This document shows, piece by piece, positions 41,068-51,666 of a stretch of 64,000 nucleotides of DNA; the first letter of the stretch is position 1, and every line of letters begins with the position of its first letter. Position numbers and translations under genes: made by a program. This DNA is from Bog-756 sp052326605 (lineage in GTDB: Bacteria; Actinomycetota; Acidimicrobiia; Acidimicrobiales; RAAP-2), in contig JBKQMB010000042.1 of the NCBI GenBank assembly GCA_052326605.1, positions 1 through 64,000 on the forward strand. The letters are read 5' to 3'. The notes under the pieces are model-generated. The model made no database searches and was not told the DNA's origin. It worked only from the letters and a program-made list of their open reading frames with translations.

Positions 41068-41934
41068 GTGAGAATCACCTACTTCGGCGTGCGGGGATCG
41101 TGCCCGTGCTCGTCCGACCAGCACCGTCGCTACGGGGGAAACACCTCCTGCGTCCTGGTCGAGGTGCCTGGCGAACCTCCCTTGATCCTCGACCTGGGGA
41201 CGGGGCTCCGCTCCCTGGGCAACTACCTCAACGTCCCCCTCCAGGCCGCAGGCATCCCGCTCGAGGCCAATGTGTTCCTGACCCATCTGCACTACGACCA
41301 CGTGTTGGGGCTGCCCTTCTTCTCGCCGATGCGGGACCCGGGCGCGGTGCTCGAGATCTACGGCCCGTCGCAGGACGGGCAGGAAGGGGAGTCGCTGCAC
41401 GACGCCATGGCCGGTATGGTCAAGCCTCCCTTCTTCCCGATCCACATGGCCGACTTCCGCGGCGAGCTGCGCTTCCATGACCTGGGGGATGGCGACGACG
41501 TGACCCTCGGGTCCATCAAGGTGAAGGTGCGTGCCGTCCCGCACATCGGGCACACCCTCGGCTTCCGGGTCGAGGCCGACGGTCGCAGCGTGGCCTACAT
41601 CTCGGATCACCAGGCCCCGGTCGATCGCCAGACCGTGGACCGGGGGGTCATGGACTTGTGCGACGGCGCCGACGTGGTCATCCACGATGCCCAGTACACG
41701 GAGGACGAGTTCGTCCTGTTCTCTGACTGGGGCCATTCGACCCCCGCCTACGCGGTCCATGTCGCCAGTGTGGCCGGGGCCCGCAAGTTGCACCTGTTCC
41801 ATCACGACCCGGTCCATGTGGACAAGGTGATCGACCAGATACTCCGCCAGTCGCGGCGCATGGCATCGAAGCTGCCACTGTCCGAGGTGATCGCCTCGGC
41901 CGAAGGAATGTCGTTCGACCTGGGGGCCGAGTGA
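41068..41934 (+). CDS. MBL-fold metallo-hydrolase
   Basis: A 288-aa metallo-beta-lactamase-fold protein. MRITYFGVRGSCPCS and a THLHYDHVLGLPFF motif give the metal ligands (H-x-H-x-D-H), with later His in VPHIGHTLGF and the metal Asp in YISDHQA and HDAQY. It looks like a cytosolic phosphodiesterase- or RNase Z-like subgroup. TAGCCT lies 9 nt before the GTG start. The following flavin-reductase gene overlaps its stop (GTGA). Confidence 0.88.
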   Translation: MRITYFGVRGSCPCSSDQHRRYGGNTSCVLVEVPGEPPLILDLGTGLRSLGNYLNVPLQAAGIPLEANVFLTHLHYDHVLGLPFFSPMRDPGAVLEIYGPSQDGQEGESLHDAMAGMVKPPFFPIHMADFRGELRFHDLGDGDDVTLGSIKVKVRAVPHIGHTLGFRVEADGRSVAYISDHQAPVDRQTVDRGVMDLCDGADVVIHDAQYTEDEFVLFSDWGHSTPAYAVHVASVAGARKLHLFHHDPVHVDKVIDQILRQSRRMASKLPLSEVIASAEGMSFDLGAE

Positions 41935-42437
41935 CCGTGGTGTTCGACACCGCCGGGTTCAAGGACGCCATGAGCCGCTTCACCACCGGGGTCACCATCG
42001 TCTCGGGCATCGAGGAGGGCGAGCCGGTGGGCTTCACCTGCCAGAGCTTCGTCTCGCTGTCCATCGACCCACCGTTCGTCGCGGTCGCCCCCGCCCGCAC
42101 CTCGACCAGTTGGCCTCGCATCGCCAGGGCAGGGAGCTTCTGCGTCAATGTCCTTGGTCGGCACCAGGTGGATCTGGGCCGTGCCTTCTCAGTCTCCGGA
42201 GGGCGGAAGTTCGAGGGCGTGGAGTGGCATCCGTCGCCAGGCAGCGGCTCGCCGGTGATCGAGGGCTGCCTGGCATGGGTCGACTGTGCCGTGGAGCTGG
42301 TGCACGACGCCGGCGATCACGAGCTGATCATGGGACGTGTACTCGACCTCGGGACAAGGGAGGGATCGCCGCTGCTGTTCTTCCGCAGCGGGTTCGCTGC
42401 GCTGGCCTCGCTCGAGCGCGACGAGGAAGGGGAGTAG
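41931..42437 (+). CDS. Flavin reductase family protein (FMN-binding split barrel)
   Basis: A 168-aa oxidoreductase. FKDAMSRFTTGVTIVSGIEEGEPVGFTCQSFVSLSIDPPFVAVAP is the standard flavin reductase opening, then SFCVNVLGRHQVDLGRAFSVSGGRKFEGVEW. It reduces flavin for a two-component monooxygenase or acts alone on FMN. The GTG overlaps the upstream MBL-fold gene's stop. It resembles HsaB-type partners, but no matching monooxygenase is nearby. Confidence 0.88.
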   Translation: MTVVFDTAGFKDAMSRFTTGVTIVSGIEEGEPVGFTCQSFVSLSIDPPFVAVAPARTSTSWPRIARAGSFCVNVLGRHQVDLGRAFSVSGGRKFEGVEWHPSPGSGSPVIEGCLAWVDCAVELVHDAGDHELIMGRVLDLGTREGSPLLFFRSGFAALASLERDEEGE

Positions 42438-42440
42438 CCG

Positions 42441-42992
42441 GTGCCACAGATCGAGCAGTCCGAGGTGATCGCCGACGTCGTCGTCGTCGAGCCCGATGCC
42501 CACGGTGATGAACGGGGACGGTTCGTGGAGACCTACCGGCGGAGCTGGTTCCCGCTGGGTCGCGAGATGACCCAGGCCAACCGGTCCGAGAAGCAGGCCG
42601 GTGCGATCGTGGGCCTGCACTACCACCTGCACCAGGCCGACTACTGGTACGTCCTCCGGGGGACCGCCCGCGTGGTCCTCCACGATCTGCGCCAAGGATC
42701 ACCGACCGATGGCGCCACGCTCTCCCTCGACCTCGACGGCGACCACGACCGCGGCCTGTTCATCCCGCCCGGGGTCGCCCATGGGTTCGCCTCGCTGACC
42801 GACCTCGCCCTGTGGTACCTGGTGGACGGCTACTACAACCCGAACGACGAGCTGGGCGTGGCCTGGGACGACCCGGCCATCGGTGCGGACTGGGGCCTCG
42901 TCGATCCGGTGCTTTCGGACCGAGACCGTTCGAACCCGTTGCGGTCGGAGATCCCGGCAGGCGTGCAGCCTCGGGCGGGCCTCCGTACCTGA
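42441..42992 (+). CDS. rfbC: dTDP-4-dehydrorhamnose 3,5-epimerase-like (RfbC family)
   Basis: A 183-aa cupin-fold epimerase. DERGRFVETYRRSWFPLGREMTQANRSEKQAGAIVGLHYH is the RfbC opening (the catalytic His in GLHYH), with LWYLVDGYYNPNDELGVAWDDPAIGADW at the C-terminus. It acts in dTDP-rhamnose synthesis, epimerising the 4-keto intermediate. The other rml genes are absent from the window. It lies 3 bp after the flavin reductase stop. GTG start at 42441. Confidence 0.88.
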   Translation: MPQIEQSEVIADVVVVEPDAHGDERGRFVETYRRSWFPLGREMTQANRSEKQAGAIVGLHYHLHQADYWYVLRGTARVVLHDLRQGSPTDGATLSLDLDGDHDRGLFIPPGVAHGFASLTDLALWYLVDGYYNPNDELGVAWDDPAIGADWGLVDPVLSDRDRSNPLRSEIPAGVQPRAGLRT

Positions 42993-43078
42993 CCGGCCAC
43001 CTCCGGGTCCGGGCGGGCGGGCCGCTGTCGCCCTGGCGAACCCCTTCGGTGCCTCGTCCTGTCTGCCAGACTGCGCAG

Positions 43079-43888
43079 ATGGCACCCTCCACGGCGCGCA
43101 TGCCGGCCCCCACCCCCGACCGGCTGGGCTCCCCGGGCACCGGGGTGCTGGTCACCGGTGGGGGATCGGGAATCGGCAGGGCGACGGCGCTGGCACTCGC
43201 CGAGGTCGGGCGGCCTGTTGCCGTCTGGGACATCGACGCCGAGGGTGCCGAGGAGACCGCCACCATCTGCCGGCGGGACCACGGGGTCGTGGCCGAGTGG
43301 GCGGTCGTGGACGTGGCCGACACCGCCGCCATCGAGAAGGCCGTGCCCGAGGCCGCCGACGCCCTGGGCTCACTGGGTGGGTTCGTCCATTCCGCCGGCA
43401 GGTCGGGGCCGATGCCGGTGGACTTCGTCGACGACGAGCTGTGGGACGCCACCCTGAATGTGAACCTCCGGGCTCCAGTGATGATCTCACGCATGCTGCT
43501 GGATCCGTTCCGCCAGGCCGGACCGGGGTCGGCCGTCGTCCTGATCTCCTCGGTCGAGGGCCTGTTCGGGAGTGCGGTCCTCACCGCCTACTGCGCGTCC
43601 AAGGGCGGTGTACTGGGTGTGATGCGATCCATCGCACAACGATTCGCCAGTGAGGGCTTCCGGGTCAACGCCGTCTGCCCGGGTGCGGTGGACACCCCGA
43701 TGCTCCAACCTGCCTTCGAGCTCCCCGGATTCCGCGCGCAGCTCGAGGAGCGGACCCCCCTGCAGCGGGTGTCCACCCCAGACGAGGTGGCCAGACCCAT
43801 CCGGTTCCTGCTCTCCGACGAGGCGTCTTTCATCACGGGCACCCACCTGACCGTGGACGGGGGAATGACCTCGGTGACCGCCATCTGA
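43079..43888 (+). CDS. Short-chain dehydrogenase/reductase
   Basis: A 269-aa SDR. Its NAD motif is VTGGGSGIGRATALALAE, the HSAGRSGPMPV block and VLISSVEGLF give the Ser, and YCASK gives the Tyr-Lys pair. GGMTSVTAI is the C-terminus. It begins 87 bp after rfbC. The substrate cannot be read from the sequence. Confidence 0.9.
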   Translation: MAPSTARMPAPTPDRLGSPGTGVLVTGGGSGIGRATALALAEVGRPVAVWDIDAEGAEETATICRRDHGVVAEWAVVDVADTAAIEKAVPEAADALGSLGGFVHSAGRSGPMPVDFVDDELWDATLNVNLRAPVMISRMLLDPFRQAGPGSAVVLISSVEGLFGSAVLTAYCASKGGVLGVMRSIAQRFASEGFRVNAVCPGAVDTPMLQPAFELPGFRAQLEERTPLQRVSTPDEVARPIRFLLSDEASFITGTHLTVDGGMTSVTAI

Positions 43889-43980
43889 GCACTAGGGCGG
43901 GCGGTTGCGCCTCCTGCCACCCACCCCGGACGGCGCCGATCTGGGCGCCGGTGCCCGTGGAGCCCCCTTTTCGGGGTTGA

Positions 43981-45033
43981 ATGGTCCCGATGTGGATCGT
44001 CCTGATCGGAGTGGCGTTGGTTGCCGTCGGGGTTCTGACCGCGGGGCTGATCCGGCGACCCAGAAGCCACGACCTGCACTCCGTGCGGAGCTACCACTCG
44101 GCTCTCGGGACGCTGGAGCACCTGTCCGACAGGGTCGGACCGTCGACAGCGAGGCCCTTCGACCGGACCGGCGGGCCGGCAGAAGGCCATGTGGCCGACG
44201 CGCCCGCAGGGGATGGCCGGGCGGAGGGCGACGGGACCACCCCCGGGACCGGCCCCGGACCCACCCGAGCGGTGCCACCGGTTCGGATCTGGGGCAGGGA
44301 CGACGTTCCCGACCCCGACGCGCCCCTGATCTTCGACGACGCCCGCCCCATCGACCGGTACCGTTCCAGCACCGCGGGCGGGGGGGTACCGGCGGTCCGG
44401 TCGGGCCGCGCCCAGAAGATGGCGCTCGACTCGATGAACCATCGACCGCGGCGCAAGGCCGCGGTGGTACTCGTGGCGGCGGCCCTCGTGTTTTTCGGGG
44501 CGCTGGCGTACATCGGGAGCAGGCGCTCCAACACTTCGGCGCACCCCACGCCTTCGTCCACGACCCGGACAACAGGCCCGGCGTCCACGTCCACGACGGC
44601 CGGCTCAGCGAACCGGGGCAACGCCGACAAGACCAAGACCAAGACCAAGGTCACCCCGACCACGCTGCCCAGCCGGATCGTCGCCTCGTCGTCGACGGCG
44701 TCGTCCGCCACCTACCCGGTCGGAAGCAACTCCTTCCAGATCACGGTGACGGCCACCGGGCCCTGTTGGATCGACGCCTCGACCTTGGCCTCGGGGTCCA
44801 CGCTGTGGACAGGGTCGCTCCAGGCCGGGAACGTCCAGGTGATCCAGGCCACCGGGCCCACCACCGTCCAGATCGGCGCCGCCTCCGTCTCCTTCACCGT
44901 CGGCACCGTGCCGGTGGTGCTCCCGACGCCGTTCCACACCCCGTTCGTGGCGACGTTCCAACCGGTCGCTGCGGCCTCGACCAGTGCGACCACGACGATC
45001 CCAGCGGGGCCGGCGGCCACCTCCCCCGGCTGA
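43981..45033 (+). CDS. Membrane protein with RodZ-like C-terminal (DUF4115-like) domain
   Basis: A 350-aa protein with two membrane segments: WIVLIGVALVAVGVLTAGLI near the start and AAVVLVAAALVFFGALAYIG near residue 175. Between them is a disordered Pro/Gly/Asp-rich loop. The C-terminal 140 residues begin with a Thr/Ser/Lys linker and end in a beta-sandwich (SFQITVTATGPCWIDASTLASGSTLWTGSL) like the DUF4115 domain of RodZ. It may be a cell-shape or cell-wall accessory. Not in an obvious operon. Confidence 0.65.
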   Translation: MVPMWIVLIGVALVAVGVLTAGLIRRPRSHDLHSVRSYHSALGTLEHLSDRVGPSTARPFDRTGGPAEGHVADAPAGDGRAEGDGTTPGTGPGPTRAVPPVRIWGRDDVPDPDAPLIFDDARPIDRYRSSTAGGGVPAVRSGRAQKMALDSMNHRPRRKAAVVLVAAALVFFGALAYIGSRRSNTSAHPTPSSTTRTTGPASTSTTAGSANRGNADKTKTKTKVTPTTLPSRIVASSSTASSATYPVGSNSFQITVTATGPCWIDASTLASGSTLWTGSLQAGNVQVIQATGPTTVQIGAASVSFTVGTVPVVLPTPFHTPFVATFQPVAAASTSATTTIPAGPAATSPG

Positions 45034-45095
45034 AGCGCCCGGATCGGGGGCGCGCTCGGGTGCTGCCCGCCCGGCGGCCGCCAGGGTCATGCAGC

Positions 45096-47339
45096 TCAGG
45101 GGAGCGGTGCCTGGTCGGTGAGGCCGAGGGCGTCGAGGATGAAGGCGTAGACGAAGGCCTCGTCCTTCCAGGCGTCATAGCGGCCGGAGGGGCCGCCGTG
45201 GCCGGCCCCGAGCTCGGTCTTCAGCAGCACGTTGTTCTCCGGATTGGCGGCCCTCAGCTTGGCCACCCACTTGGCCGGCTCCCAGAATCCCACCCGGGGA
45301 TCGGAGAGGCCGGCCGTCGCCAGGATGTCCGGGTAGCGCACCGGTGCCCCTGCCTCGTCTACCGAGCGGACATTGTCGTAGGGCGAGTAGGACTTGATGA
45401 CGGTGTAGATCCCGGGGTCGTCCACGGGGTTTCCCCACTCCTCCCACTCGAGCACGGTGAGGGGAAGCGTCTCGTCCAGAATGGTGGTCAGGCAGTCCAC
45501 GAAGGGGACCTCGGCGACGATGGCCCGGAACAGTTCCGGGGCCAGGTTGGCGACCGCCCCCATCAACAGGCCCCCCGCACTTCCGCCCCGGGCCACCAGC
45601 CGGTCAGGCGAGGTCCAGCCGCCGGCCACCAGGCTCCGGGCGCACGCCACGAAGTCGGTAAAGGTGTTTGGCTTGGCCGCGAACTTGCCGTCCTCGTACC
45701 ACCGGCGGCCCATCTCCCCGCCACCCCGGACGTGGGCGATGGCGTAGATGAACCCCCGGTCGAGGAGGCTGAGGCGGAGCGAGGAGAACGTCGGGTCCAT
45801 CGAGGCCTCGTACGAGCCGTAGCCGTACAGGAGGCACGGCGCTCCATCGGAGCCCCCGCGCCTTCCGGCCCCTTCCTGGCCGGCAGCGACCGGGGCAGGG
45901 ACCAGATCGGGCCGGTAGACAAGGGAGATGGGGACCTGGGTCCCGTCCTCGGCCGCCGCCCATCGGCGCTCGGTCCGATACCGGACCGGGTCGAAGTCCC
46001 CCAGGACCGGCTGCCGCTTCCGCAGGACCGCCTCGCCCGTGTCGAGGTCGAGGTCGTAGACCGATCGCGGGGTGGTCAACGATGTGTACCCGTAGCGGAG
46101 CGTCGTGGAGTCGTACTCGGGGTTGGCCCCTCCCCACACGGTCGAGGGGGACTCCGGCTGGCTCACCGGTGTGGATGCTCCGGTCGACGCGTGGATGACC
46201 CGTATCCGGGTCTCCCCACCCTCCCGCTCGTAGACCACCAGGTGGTCGGCGAACGGGTCGACCGCGTCCAACCTCACCCCCGGGCGTGCCGGAATCACCT
46301 CACGCCAGTGGGCCCGGTCCGGGGCCCGGTCGGGTGCCTCCATCAACCGGAAGTCCTCGGCCCCGTCGTTGGTGACGATGAGGAAGCGGCCGTCGTTGCT
46401 CCCGCCCTGAGCGTCGCCCCGGTCGTGGTCGACGCTGTACTCGATGCCGTGTCGCCGGGGCTCGATCACGGTGAACTCCCCCCGAGGGTCGTCCGCGGAC
46501 AGTGCATGGAACTCGGAGGTCACCTTGGAATCCAGGCCGCACAGGATGAACCGGTCGTCCTTGGTACGACCGACGCCGAGGTAGAAGCGGTCGTCGGGCT
46601 CCTCGAGGACCAGCACGTCGTTCGAGGGGTCGGTGCCGACCCGGTGGCGCCACAGCTGGTAGGGGCGCATGGCCTCGTCCACGCGGACGAAGAACACGGT
46701 TGCGTTGTCGTTGGCCCAGGCCACCCCATAGGACGTGTCCTCGAGCGACTCCGGTGACTCCAACCCGGTCGAGAGCTCACGGAAGCGCATGGTGTAGCGC
46801 TCACCGCCGGTGGTGTCGGTGGAGTAGACCAGCCATGCATGGTCTGGGCTGACGGAGAGGTTCCCGAGGGCGAAGTAGTCGTGCCCTTCGGCCAGGAGGT
46901 TCTCGTCGAGAATGACCTGCTCTCCTTCCGGAACCCCTCCGTGGGCATCCCCACCTACGGCGCTGGCCGCTCCCTTCTCGGCGACGCCGACGTCGGCCGG
47001 CCGGCGGCCGTGGATGCCGTAGTTGCTCCCTTCCACCGTGCGGCCGTAGTAGAACCACGGCCCCTTGCGGACCGGGACCGAGAGGTCGGTCTCCTCGATG
47101 CGGGCGACGATCTCGTCGAACAGCGCGGCCTGGAGCCCGACGGTGCCGCCCATGGCTGCCTCGGTGTAGGCGTTCTCTGCGACCAGGTGTGCGATCACCG
47201 CGGGGTCATCTTTGTTCCGGAGCCAGTACCAGTCGTCGATCCGGATGTCGCCGTGTGCCACCAGTTCGACCGGTTGCCGTTCGGGGACCGGTGGCCCGGC
47301 TGGTGGGGGAGGGTGGTCTGAGGGGTGGTTGCCGGGCAT
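45096..47339 (-). CDS. ptrB: Oligopeptidase B / S9A prolyl oligopeptidase
   Basis: A 747-aa serine peptidase with the S9A layout. The N-terminal seven-bladed propeller occupies residues about 60-430 (repeats such as WLVYSTDTTGGERYTMRFREL, GVAWANDNATVFFVRV). The C-terminal hydrolase has LLYGYGSYEASMDPTFSS, AHVRGGGEMGRRWYEDGK, nucleophile Ser in ARGGSAGGLLMGA and His in GAGHGGPSGR. It cuts short peptides after basic residues. It is divergent from sufB. ATG 47339 is chosen at the family start; the longer ORF start at 47498 is upstream sequence. Confidence 0.92.
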   Translation of the reverse strand: MPGNHPSDHPPPPAGPPVPERQPVELVAHGDIRIDDWYWLRNKDDPAVIAHLVAENAYTEAAMGGTVGLQAALFDEIVARIEETDLSVPVRKGPWFYYGRTVEGSNYGIHGRRPADVGVAEKGAASAVGGDAHGGVPEGEQVILDENLLAEGHDYFALGNLSVSPDHAWLVYSTDTTGGERYTMRFRELSTGLESPESLEDTSYGVAWANDNATVFFVRVDEAMRPYQLWRHRVGTDPSNDVLVLEEPDDRFYLGVGRTKDDRFILCGLDSKVTSEFHALSADDPRGEFTVIEPRRHGIEYSVDHDRGDAQGGSNDGRFLIVTNDGAEDFRLMEAPDRAPDRAHWREVIPARPGVRLDAVDPFADHLVVYEREGGETRIRVIHASTGASTPVSQPESPSTVWGGANPEYDSTTLRYGYTSLTTPRSVYDLDLDTGEAVLRKRQPVLGDFDPVRYRTERRWAAAEDGTQVPISLVYRPDLVPAPVAAGQEGAGRRGGSDGAPCLLYGYGSYEASMDPTFSSLRLSLLDRGFIYAIAHVRGGGEMGRRWYEDGKFAAKPNTFTDFVACARSLVAGGWTSPDRLVARGGSAGGLLMGAVANLAPELFRAIVAEVPFVDCLTTILDETLPLTVLEWEEWGNPVDDPGIYTVIKSYSPYDNVRSVDEAGAPVRYPDILATAGLSDPRVGFWEPAKWVAKLRAANPENNVLLKTELGAGHGGPSGRYDAWKDEAFVYAFILDALGLTDQAPLP

Positions 47340-47407
47340 CCGACCAGGATGACACGTTGCCCCGGCAGGGTGATCGGGGACCCGCTCGCTCCGGCCTGCA
47401 GGGTTGT

Positions 47408-47463
47408 TACTATCTGTGTAGGAGAAATCCCCAGCACTCCCGAACGGCGACCCAGGAGTCCTC
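47408..47463 (+). promoter_or_regulatory. Candidate promoter and ribosome site of sufB
   Basis: TACTAT at 47408-47413 is a -10 candidate, with the start point near 47420. The ~44-nt leader contains AGGAG at 47454-47458, 5 nt before the sufB ATG. No clear -35 or SufR site was identified. Confidence 0.45.
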
Positions 47464-48864
<1,401 letters not shown>

Positions 48865-48961
48865 ACCGGTCCCGCTCATCAGGCGGGTGCGCTGGAGCCC
48901 GCAGCGGTGCAGGTCCGCATCCGATGAGACGGCCGTGCCCCCGAAAAGGCAGAATGTCACG

Positions 48962-49306
48962 ATGTCGATGAGGGAAGAGTGCAAGCACTTTCAGAGCAGG
49001 ACCTATGACTCCGGAGAGGCGGCCAGGTTCTGTGTGCTCGACCTGGCTCCTGAGGCGCCGTGGAGGTGCCCCGACGACTGTCCGTCGTACGCTCCCCGCA
49101 TGGCCGATGTCGGGTGGGACCACGGCTCGCTGATCGAGCCGAAGCTGGAGACGATGCCCGATGTCCCCGTCGACGAAGCGGCAAGTGTGCTCGACCACGC
49201 AGAGGACATCGTCAATGCCGCCGGGCCCGAGATCGTGGCCGAGGTGCGCAAGGAGGACGAGCTGCAGGGGCGGACGGGGCGCCACTGGTGGAACCGCAAG
49301 CGCTGA
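48962..49306 (+). CDS. Small Cys-rich conserved protein in the SUF locus
   Basis: A 114-aa unrecognised protein. The N-terminal 40 residues carry four cysteines: C-KHFQSRTYDSGEAARF-C, then WRCPDDC. This spacing (C-x16-C plus C-x3-C) could bind a metal or an Fe-S cluster. The C-terminus is an acidic helix ending in a basic WWNRKR. Its position between sufB and sufD, on the same strand, suggests a link to cluster assembly. No ribosome site of note. Confidence 0.6.
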   Translation: MSMREECKHFQSRTYDSGEAARFCVLDLAPEAPWRCPDDCPSYAPRMADVGWDHGSLIEPKLETMPDVPVDEAASVLDHAEDIVNAAGPEIVAEVRKEDELQGRTGRHWWNRKR

Positions 49307-49334
49307 GCGGCCGGCCGGCAGGACCGTCCTCCGG

Positions 49335-50189
49335 CTACCGTCCGGTGAAGACGCCTGGGCGCTTCTCGATGAAAGCGGTCATCGCCTCGAGGAGGTCATC
49401 AGAGGCAAGGAACCCGGCGTTCCATGTGGCCACGTAGTCGAGCCCTGCGGCCACCGAGCGCCCTTCGCCCGCACAGAGCACCGCCTTGGTGCCCTGCACG
49501 GCCAGTGGCGAGTTGGCGGCAATTTCTGCAGCCATCGCCCGGGCGTCGGCCAGGACCGCGTCGGCGTCGGTGCTGACCTGGTTGACCAGGCCGATCCGCT
49601 CGGCGCGGGCAGCGGTGATGTCTTTTCCGGTATAGGCGAGTTCGGCCAGGTGCCCCTTGCCGATGATGTGAGGGAGGCGCTGAAGGCTCCCCACATCGGC
49701 CACGATGGCGACCTTGGTCTCCCGGACGGAGAAGATGGCGTCCGCGCTGGCCAGCCGGATGTCGCAAGCCGCCACCAGGTCCACGCCGCCGCCGATGCAG
49801 TAGCCGTGGATGGCGGCGATGACCGGCAACCCGCACTCGGCGACCGAGGTCACCGATGCCTGCAGGCGGAGGATCTCGGCCCGGGCCGATCGGGCGCGCG
49901 CGGCCATGGACAGTGGGGCGCCGTTGCCGGTGGCTGTCGGGCCGGTCAGGCCCGACATCGCCACGAGGTCCAGCCCGACGCTGAAGTGGGGTCCCCGGGC
50001 GGCCACCACTACGGCCCGGATCTCCGGTTCGGATCCGATGGCGGCCATGGCGAGGGGCAGATCGGACCAGAACGCCGGTCCCATGGCGTTGCGCTTTTCG
50101 GGGCGGTCGAGCCACAGCGTGGCCACATGCCCGTCGACTTCGATGGCAAGTACCTCGGAGGCGAAGGTGTCAACAGTGGAGGGCGTCAT
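49335..50189 (-). CDS. Crotonase, delta(3,5)-delta(2,4)-dienoyl-CoA isomerase (ECH1)-like
   Basis: A 284-aa crotonase whose pattern resembles ECH1 rather than a plain hydratase. VIAAIHGYCIGGGVDLVAACDIRLASADAIFSVRETKVAIVADVGSLQRLPHIIGKGHLAELAYTGKDITA keeps the acidic trio seen in ECH1: Asp in GGVDL, Glu in VRE, Asp in VADVG. It would isomerise a dienoyl-CoA in unsaturated fatty-acid oxidation. TACGAT lies 7 nt before the ATG (leaderless). It interrupts the plus-strand suf genes on the opposite strand. Confidence 0.86.
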   Translation of the reverse strand: MTPSTVDTFASEVLAIEVDGHVATLWLDRPEKRNAMGPAFWSDLPLAMAAIGSEPEIRAVVVAARGPHFSVGLDLVAMSGLTGPTATGNGAPLSMAARARSARAEILRLQASVTSVAECGLPVIAAIHGYCIGGGVDLVAACDIRLASADAIFSVRETKVAIVADVGSLQRLPHIIGKGHLAELAYTGKDITAARAERIGLVNQVSTDADAVLADARAMAAEIAANSPLAVQGTKAVLCAGEGRSVAAGLDYVATWNAGFLASDDLLEAMTAFIEKRPGVFTGR

Positions 50190-50274
50190 GTGCCAAATCG
50201 TAGGCCGCGGGAAGGTCGGCCGTCGGGCCACGATCCAGCGCCGGCGGGTCGGTCCGGACCCACAGCCAAGTAGT

Positions 50275-51666
50275 ATGGGATCGAGGCTCGCGAACCGGGC
50301 CTCCTTGCGCGAAAGGCCTGCCGTTCTGTCCACGTTCACTCCCGACTCTGCTGCCGCCTTCTCCGGCCCGGCCTGGTTGCGGCAACGGCGGTCTGCCGCC
50401 GCCGAGGCCTTCGCGTCGTCGCCCCTGCCCAGCGAGAAGGACGAGGTGTGGCGGTACAGCAGGATCGACCAGCTCGACCTTGATCGATTCCGTCCGTCTG
50501 GAACAATGCCCGTCCAGCCGTCCAGCGACCCCGGTCCCTCGCCCTCCGACCGGATCCACTCGTTGGTGAGCAGCCTCGGTGTCCGAGCCGGGCTGGTGGT
50601 GACCATCAACGGGGTGTTGGCCACCGTGGCATCCTCGGTCGGCGACGAACTGCTGACGCTCGGCCGAGCGACCGAGCATGCCCACATGGAGGACCTGCTG
50701 GGGTCGGTCGTGTCCGAACCGCGGGACTTCCAGCTGCTGAACGACGCATTCGTCGTCGACCCGGTACTGGTGGACGTGCAGCCAGGGGTCGTCATCGACG
50801 ATCCGATCGTGATTGTGCACATGATCACCGGTGCGGGTGGCGATGCCGTGTTCCCGCGGACGATGATCAGCGCCGGCGCGTCATCGGCGGCCGGGGTCAT
50901 CGAGATCGTGGTCGACGTCGACACAGGGTTGCTGGCCGACCCCCCCTCGGACGGGGTCCGAGGGCCCAACCGGCCACTCGAGCACCTGGTGGTCCCGGTC
51001 ACCGAGCTGCAGGTTGCCGACAACGCCACCCTCGACTTCATGAGCGTGCAGTCGTTGGGCGCGGAGACGTGGCAGGTCGCCCACCAGGCGAGCACGATCG
51101 GTGCGAATGCCACCCTCCGCAGTTTCGCAGTGGCCCTGGGGGGGAGCTACGCCCGTCTGCGCACGGACTCGGCACTTGCCGGAGCGGGCGGCACGAGCAT
51201 GCTGCGTGCCGCCTACATCGGCCGCGACGAGCAGATGCTCGATTTCCGTACCCTGCAGGACCACCTGGCCCCGCGAACCACGAGCGACCTGCTCTTCATG
51301 GGGGCGGTCGCCGACCGTTCGCACTCCGTGTACAGCGGCCTCATCCGGGTTCGCCGCGGAGCGGTCCGCTCCGACGCCATGCAGACCAATCACAATCTGG
51401 TGCTCGACGAGGGGGCGCACGCCGACTCGGTGCCGAACCTCGACATCGAGGAGAACGACGTGAAGTGCAGCCATGCCTCCACGGTCGGCCCGGTGGACGA
51501 GGACCAGCGCTACTATCTCGAGTCCCGTGGCGTCGAACCGCAACGGGCCGAGCAGCTGATCGTGTCGGGCTTCTTCCAGAGCATCGCCGATCAGGTGCCC
51601 CTGGCCGGCACCCGGTCGCTGATCGGCAACGCACTGGCCCAACGGGTCGGAGTGGGCGATGTCTGA
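50275..51666 (+). CDS. sufD: Fe-S cluster assembly protein SufD
   Basis: A SufD protein, 463 aa from ATG 50275. The N-terminus has GPAWLRQRRSAAAEAFASSPLPSEKDEVWRYSRIDQLDLDRFRP. The beta-helix core runs through VVIDDPIVIVHMITG and SLGAETWQVAHQASTIGANATLRSF. The C-terminus has SDAMQTNHNLVLDEGAHADSVPNLDIEENDVKCSHASTVGPVDEDQRYYLESRG, as in SufD. It pairs with SufB. The exact start is uncertain: TTG 50305 or a start near STFTPDSAAAF would give the usual family length. The stop overlaps the Rieske gene. Confidence 0.92.
   Translation: MGSRLANRASLRERPAVLSTFTPDSAAAFSGPAWLRQRRSAAAEAFASSPLPSEKDEVWRYSRIDQLDLDRFRPSGTMPVQPSSDPGPSPSDRIHSLVSSLGVRAGLVVTINGVLATVASSVGDELLTLGRATEHAHMEDLLGSVVSEPRDFQLLNDAFVVDPVLVDVQPGVVIDDPIVIVHMITGAGGDAVFPRTMISAGASSAAGVIEIVVDVDTGLLADPPSDGVRGPNRPLEHLVVPVTELQVADNATLDFMSVQSLGAETWQVAHQASTIGANATLRSFAVALGGSYARLRTDSALAGAGGTSMLRAAYIGRDEQMLDFRTLQDHLAPRTTSDLLFMGAVADRSHSVYSGLIRVRRGAVRSDAMQTNHNLVLDEGAHADSVPNLDIEENDVKCSHASTVGPVDEDQRYYLESRGVEPQRAEQLIVSGFFQSIADQVPLAGTRSLIGNALAQRVGVGDV

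Noticed and set aside
43905..46757. 950-aa plus-strand open frame across the peptidase gene
   Set aside because: Repetitive low-complexity composition without domains; it is the complement of the oligopeptidase B gene.
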